This document shows positions 61,065 to 64,000 of a DNA stretch of 64,000 nucleotides, piece after piece. The position numbers were made by a program, and so were the translations under genes. This DNA comes from Streptomyces panaciradicis (GTDB lineage Bacteria; Actinomycetota; Actinomycetes; Streptomycetales; Streptomycetaceae): positions 1 to 64,000 of the forward strand of contig NZ_JAMGBF010000044.1 in the NCBI RefSeq assembly GCF_023516615.1. The letters run 5' to 3'. The notes beneath the pieces are model-generated. The model was given only the letters and a program-made list of their open reading frames with translations, was not told the origin of the DNA and made no database searches. How positions within the stretch are numbered: the first letter of the stretch is position 1; every line of letters begins with the position of its first letter.

Positions 61065-61445
61065 TCAGCCGGCGGTCTCGGAGGCCTCGGAGGCGACGAG
61101 GGCTTCCTCGAGCGTCGCCATTGCGGCGAACTGTCCGCTCAGGCCCGTGACGTCCAGGATCTTGAGAATCAGGGCGTGGGGACAGACCAGCAGAAGCCGG
61201 CCGCCTCGCTCTCTGACCCGACGCTCGGCGCGGTGCAGCAACCGCAGGCCGTAGCAGTCGAGGAACTGGGTGGGGGTGAGATCGACGATCACGGTCCGGT
61301 CCACCGCCGCGGTCGCGGCATCCAGCTCCGGCATGATCGGAAGAGCGGTGGCGATGTCGAACTCACCGCGGAACTCGATGACTTCGACCCCGTGGACTTC
61401 GTGGACCCGGATGCGCCCGGTGGGCCATGTAGTCGCCTTCTGCAC
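61065..61445 (-). CDS. STAS-domain protein with Tyr at the phospho-serine site
   Basis: The 126-residue protein has the STAS pattern VIEFRGEFDIATALP and VIVDLTPTQFLDCYGLRLLH. The position of SpoIIAA Ser58 (normally D-S/C-S-G-L) is Tyr65 here (DCYG), so the standard kinase cannot switch it. It could be permanently active, non-switchable, or modified differently. The start is GTG 61445 with GGGGGAG 6 nt upstream. Its promoter region holds a dyad at 61511-61531. Confidence 0.88.
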   Translation of the reverse strand: MQKATTWPTGRIRVHEVHGVEVIEFRGEFDIATALPIMPELDAATAAVDRTVIVDLTPTQFLDCYGLRLLHRAERRVRERGGRLLLVCPHALILKILDVTGLSGQFAAMATLEEALVASEASETAG

Positions 61446-62079
61446 GGCGGCTCCCCCTGAAAGAGCCTGGCTCTCCGCATGCTCCCCGGAGAGCGGCGCT
61501 GATGGTTCAAGTCACCGGGGACCGGGGTGACCGCAGATGCCGAGCCTACGGTGGGCTGGTCACTTGTGAAGAGAAGGAACGATTCTTCCTATGAGATTCC
61601 CGCATGCGGACTGTTTTCAACGTACTTTTCCTGGCACTCCCGTCTAAGCGCCGCGACAGATGTGCCGGTCCGGCGGCCGATGCGTCCGCGGCATGTGGAA
61701 GACCGCCTCTCACAAAACGAGCGACGCGGTCGTAAGCTGGGTGACCGTGCCCCGGACCCCGGCCGACGCAGTACGAGTGCGGCCGCGGAGGCGTTGAACT
61801 GGCCCCGCCTTTCGCGGCCCGCCCTCCGCCGAGCAAGACATGTGCCGGGAGCCGCAGATGACACGAACCCCGATCCCGCTTCCTGCCGTACCGCGACGCG
61901 AGCGCGCGGCTGGAACCGGCTGAAGCCCTCCCCGCCCGCCATCCTCCCGCGTGGTGGGCGGGGACTCCGGTGCCCGGCCGGCGGTGAGGGGGCCGGCCGG
62001 GCACAAAAGCCCTTCTCGACAAGGGTGAAGGCCGTCGGTGCCTCTCGAACTCATGCTGTTGCCGGATCGGCTCGCCGCG
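61446..62079. other. 634-bp interval without a supported gene
   Basis: It holds the promoter of the minus-strand STAS gene with the dyad GTCACC (61511-61516) and GGTGAC (61526-61531), an AT-richer stretch at about 61560-61640, and a strong hairpin at 61970. Open frames here have no ribosome site or recognisable product. It could hold an unrecognised small RNA or gene remains. Confidence 0.45.
61970..62004 (-). terminator. Hairpin terminator after Rv1733c-like gene
   Basis: A perfect 13-bp stem (GTGCCCGGCCGGC at 61970-61982, GCCGGCCGGGCAC at 61992-62004) with a 9-nt loop lies 75 bp past the end of the minus-strand gene. A run of four A follows on the plus strand, so either strand could use it. 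Confidence 0.65.
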
Positions 62080-62700
62080 TCAGCGAGGCGTGGTCCACCG
62101 CGGTGCGGTCTCCGCCCAGGCCGCGTCCCACCGGGCGAGGTTGTGGCGCTGCAGCCTGCGTCCGGCGTAGCCGTATGCGGCCGTACCGAGAAGGGGGACG
62201 GCCAGGGCGGCGAGGACGGCGCAGCCCATGGCGCGATGGCGGGCCTCTTCCGCGGACATGGGTGGGTCAGTGATCCTTCCTCCGGCGTCGACCCAGATGC
62301 GGACGGTGCTGCCGACGGCCAGCGCGGGTTCGACCTCGGTCTTCGCCGTGACCGTCTGTCCGTCAGGGGCGGTGAAGCGGACGGGGACGGGGTACAGGGT
62401 CTTCTTCGCCTCCTCCGATCCCGGTTCCGGATGGCGAGGAGCATCGCGGACCAGCACGGCCGACGTGTGATGGCGGGTGGCGGCCTGGTGCCGTGCGGTC
62501 TCCTTGTGGTGGCGGTGGGCGGTGGTGCCGGCGAGGACCATCGCGGCGGGAGTGGCGGCCAGCACGGCCAGGGTGAGACCGAGGGCGATCCACGCCTGTG
62601 CGAGATCCGTGCGGCGGCGCAAGGGGTTGCGTCGCCATCGCCACAGGAGGACGCGTGGGAGTTCTTCGGGTGGGTGCGACGGTGGTGTGGCGCGGGCCAC
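62080..62700 (-). CDS. Rv1733c-like two-helix membrane protein
   Basis: The 206-residue protein has a cytoplasmic RWRRNPLRRRTDLAQAW motif before helix 1 (about 36-60), an external domain of about 90 residues (VRFTAPDGQTVTAKTEVEPA, then VGSTVRIWVDAGGRITDPP), helix 2 (about 160-180) and a short C-tail. The layout matches Rv1733c, a dormancy (DosR) antigen of M. tuberculosis with unknown function. GTG 62700 has GGAGAG 7 nt upstream. Its occurrence with USP, Hsp20 and CapA supports a hypoxia/stress regulon. Confidence 0.85.
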   Translation of the reverse strand: MARATPPSHPPEELPRVLLWRWRRNPLRRRTDLAQAWIALGLTLAVLAATPAAMVLAGTTAHRHHKETARHQAATRHHTSAVLVRDAPRHPEPGSEEAKKTLYPVPVRFTAPDGQTVTAKTEVEPALAVGSTVRIWVDAGGRITDPPMSAEEARHRAMGCAVLAALAVPLLGTAAYGYAGRRLQRHNLARWDAAWAETAPRWTTPR

Positions 62701-62753
62701 GGTGTCTCTCCTTTCGCCTGAGCGTGTGGTGCCTCGCCGCGCGTTCGGTGACG

Positions 62754-62767
62754 GCCCGGGCCCGGGC
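62754..62767. repeat. GC palindrome between MreB-like and Rv1733c-like genes
   Basis: GCCCGGGCCCGGGC is a perfect 14-bp palindrome 54 bp before the Rv1733c-like start and 11 bp after the MreB-like stop. It could be an operator of the GGGCC family or a short terminator. Confidence 0.4.
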
Positions 62768-62777
62768 GGGGTGGGGG

Positions 62778-63569
62778 CTAGGAGCTGTGGCCGGTGCGGG
62801 TGACGGCGGCGGAAGGGTGGGCGTGGGCGGCCTGGAGGAGTTTCGCGGCGCCGCGCACCGCGGCGGTGTGCGGCGCCGGAACGGGCCGGAGGGGAGCGTG
62901 GAGCCGCTCGGTGAGGGGACCGGTGAGGTCGGCCCGCAACGCGCCCCCTCCGGCGAGGAGCACGCCCCGCTGGAGGGCGTCGGTCATCTGGGAGGTGCGG
63001 TCCTGCGCCAGCATGGCGGTCACCATGGCGACGAGCGCTTCGGCGATCCGCCCGGGCGGGGTGAGGCCGTCCAGGTCGCTGGTGCCCAGGGCGGTGCAGC
63101 GGGCGTCGGTCACCGCGCCGTCGGTGAGCAGTGTGACCTCGGTGAGGTGGGCGCCGAGATCCACCACGAGCAGAGGACGGCCCAGGTCGCAGTCCGCGAC
63201 CGCGGCCACGGCGCGGGCGGCGGGGACGGTCAGCACCGTGCGCGGACGCAGGACGTCGACCGCTGTGCGGGCAGCGGCCCGGTAGGCGACACCGCCCAGT
63301 GCGGGCGTCGTCAGGATGATCAGCGGGTGGCCGGGAGGGCGCAGGCGGTGGCCGAGCAGCCGGTCGAGCATCCGGGCCGTTGCGGCCGTGTCGACGATGG
63401 TGCCGCGCTGGACGGGGTGCGTGGTGCCGTCGCCGGGGAAGCCGGCCGTGGGCACGTCGAGGATCGTGCGCCGTCCGGACACGCAGGCACGGGTGCGGGC
63501 GCTGCCCAGGTCGAGGGCGATGCCGGTGCACCGCCTGCACCACGGCCAGGAACGGTGCCGGTTGGTCAT
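62778..63569 (-). CDS. MreB/Hsp70-like actin-fold ATPase (short form)
   Basis: The 263-residue protein keeps the actin-fold nucleotide motifs: phosphate-1 GIALDLGSARTRACVSG, phosphate-2 LLVVDLGAHLTEVTLLTDGA and the adenosine motif GVLLAGGGALRADLTGP, plus MreB-like RGTIVD. It is about 80 residues shorter than MreB and lacks the usual membrane-binding N-terminal helix, so it may not form filaments. ATG 63569 is the start with a weak ribosome site. The gene lies between the TraR-like and Rv1733c-like genes on one strand. Confidence 0.82.
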   Translation of the reverse strand: MTNRHRSWPWCRRCTGIALDLGSARTRACVSGRRTILDVPTAGFPGDGTTHPVQRGTIVDTAATARMLDRLLGHRLRPPGHPLIILTTPALGGVAYRAAARTAVDVLRPRTVLTVPAARAVAAVADCDLGRPLLVVDLGAHLTEVTLLTDGAVTDARCTALGTSDLDGLTPPGRIAEALVAMVTAMLAQDRTSQMTDALQRGVLLAGGGALRADLTGPLTERLHAPLRPVPAPHTAAVRGAAKLLQAAHAHPSAAVTRTGHSS

Positions 63570-63592
63570 GGGGCGGGACCCCGGTGCGGCGG

Positions 63593-63964
63593 TCAACGGC
63601 CGGCCTCCCTGACCTGCTGGCACCGGGCGCAGTAGCGGGCCTGCGGCACGATCATGAGCCGCTCGCGCGCGATGGGCCCGCGGCACAGGTGGCAGGTGCC
63701 GTAGCGGCCCTGGTCCATCCGTGCGAGGGCGGCCTCGACGTCGGCCAGAACCATACGGGCGGAGGCGGCGAGCTTGACGCGGACCTCGGTCTGGGCGGCG
63801 GCCCGCTGGTCGAGCAGTGCGTCGGCGCGAGTCGTGGCGGCGGCCGAGAGATGCAGCAACTGCTCCTGGCGGAAGAGGCGTTGCTCGTGCAGGTTCTCGC
63901 GCAGCGCGGCGACGTCCTCGACCGACAAGATGGTGTTGCGGTCTTCGATGGTCCGGTGGTTCAC
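63593..63964 (-). CDS. TraR/DksA-family zinc-finger protein
   Basis: The 123-residue protein has an N-terminal coiled-coil region (VAALRENLHEQRLFRQEQLL to VRVKLAASARMVLADVEAAL) and a C4 zinc finger, CHLC with CARC (GTCHLCRGPIARERLMI, YCARCQQV). DksA-like proteins bind in the RNA polymerase secondary channel and modulate stringent and stress transcription; the acidic coiled-coil tip of E. coli DksA is not obvious here. GTG 63964 follows AGGGGG by 7 nt; TTG 63967 is possible. It ends 23 bp before the MreB-like gene start. Confidence 0.9.
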   Translation of the reverse strand: MNHRTIEDRNTILSVEDVAALRENLHEQRLFRQEQLLHLSAAATTRADALLDQRAAAQTEVRVKLAASARMVLADVEAALARMDQGRYGTCHLCRGPIARERLMIVPQARYCARCQQVREAGR

Positions 63965-64000
63965 CAAGTCACCCCCTGGGCAGGGCGGAAGCGGAGGGCG

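Noticed and set aside
61527..62273. Plus-strand frame of 248 codons in the 61.4-62.1 kb gap
   Set aside because: It runs antisense into the Rv1733c-like gene, has no ribosome site and contains no recognised motif.
1..64000. CRISPR arrays, tRNA/rRNA genes, insertion sequences, prophage, antibiotic core genes
   Set aside because: I found no repeat-spacer pattern, no tRNA-like cloverleaf, no transposase or integrase frame and no PKS/NRPS core gene in either strand.

Overview
The window is very GC-rich, with a codon third position that is almost always G or C. It carries spore-associated protein A, SARP/AfsR-like and large LuxR (LAL) regulators, secreted M4 and GH76 hydrolases and an accessory FtsH. 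All of this points to a Streptomyces chromosome, probably an accessory or arm-like region; the species cannot be told. I see no rRNA, tRNA, CRISPR array, transposase or phage genes. Boundaries come from reading frames, Shine-Dalgarno spacing and family knowledge; no database search was made.

Layout. 0-7.9 kb: the tail of an unknown gene, a strong terminator, NAD-dependent DNA ligase (ligA), a cupin and zinc alcohol dehydrogenase pair divergent from an XRE-type regulator, a BrkB-like membrane protein and a GNAT-like protein. 8-11.6 kb: SapA, TerD, a decayed DUF2231/Rieske gene and a secreted GH76 enzyme. 11.7-22.7 kb: a regulator island of two LAL regulators and one SARP-NB-ARC regulator, with an alpha/beta hydrolase and a flavin disulfide reductase. 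22.7-31.5 kb: an MBL hydrolase, a decayed quinone oxidoreductase, a cyclic-nucleotide-domain flavoprotein, a chloroperoxidase-like hydrolase, an aldo/keto reductase, a second alpha/beta hydrolase, a flavodoxin and a Cys-rich exported peptide.

31.7-42.3 kb: a secreted M4 protease, a run holding thyA, folE and two membrane proteins that diverges from a SufR-like regulator, a small P-loop ATPase, a GT2/GT-C glycosyltransferase pair, and an ECF sigma factor coupled to a Pro/Thr-rich membrane protein. 42.5-50.8 kb: an FMO-SDR-ALDH operon with an AraC regulator (reminiscent of mycobacterial mymA/virS), then an SDR-SDR-tautomerase run divergent from a second XRE-type regulator. 50.9-53.7 kb: a PfaD-like flavoenzyme behind twin operators, and a cupin-Smr fusion divergent from a TetR regulator.

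54.2-64 kb looks like a stress or dormancy island: a SnoaL-like protein, an avidin/streptavidin-family protein without a signal peptide, FtsH, a universal-stress-protein fusion, CapA, Hsp20, two STAS proteins (one with the phospho-serine replaced by tyrosine), an Rv1733c-like membrane protein, an MreB-like ATPase and a TraR/DksA zinc finger. Related GGG-rich dyad motifs precede ftsH, the USP, capA and hsp20 and suggest one DevR/OsdR-like regulon. The most unusual single gene is the putatively cytoplasmic avidin at 54881-55330.
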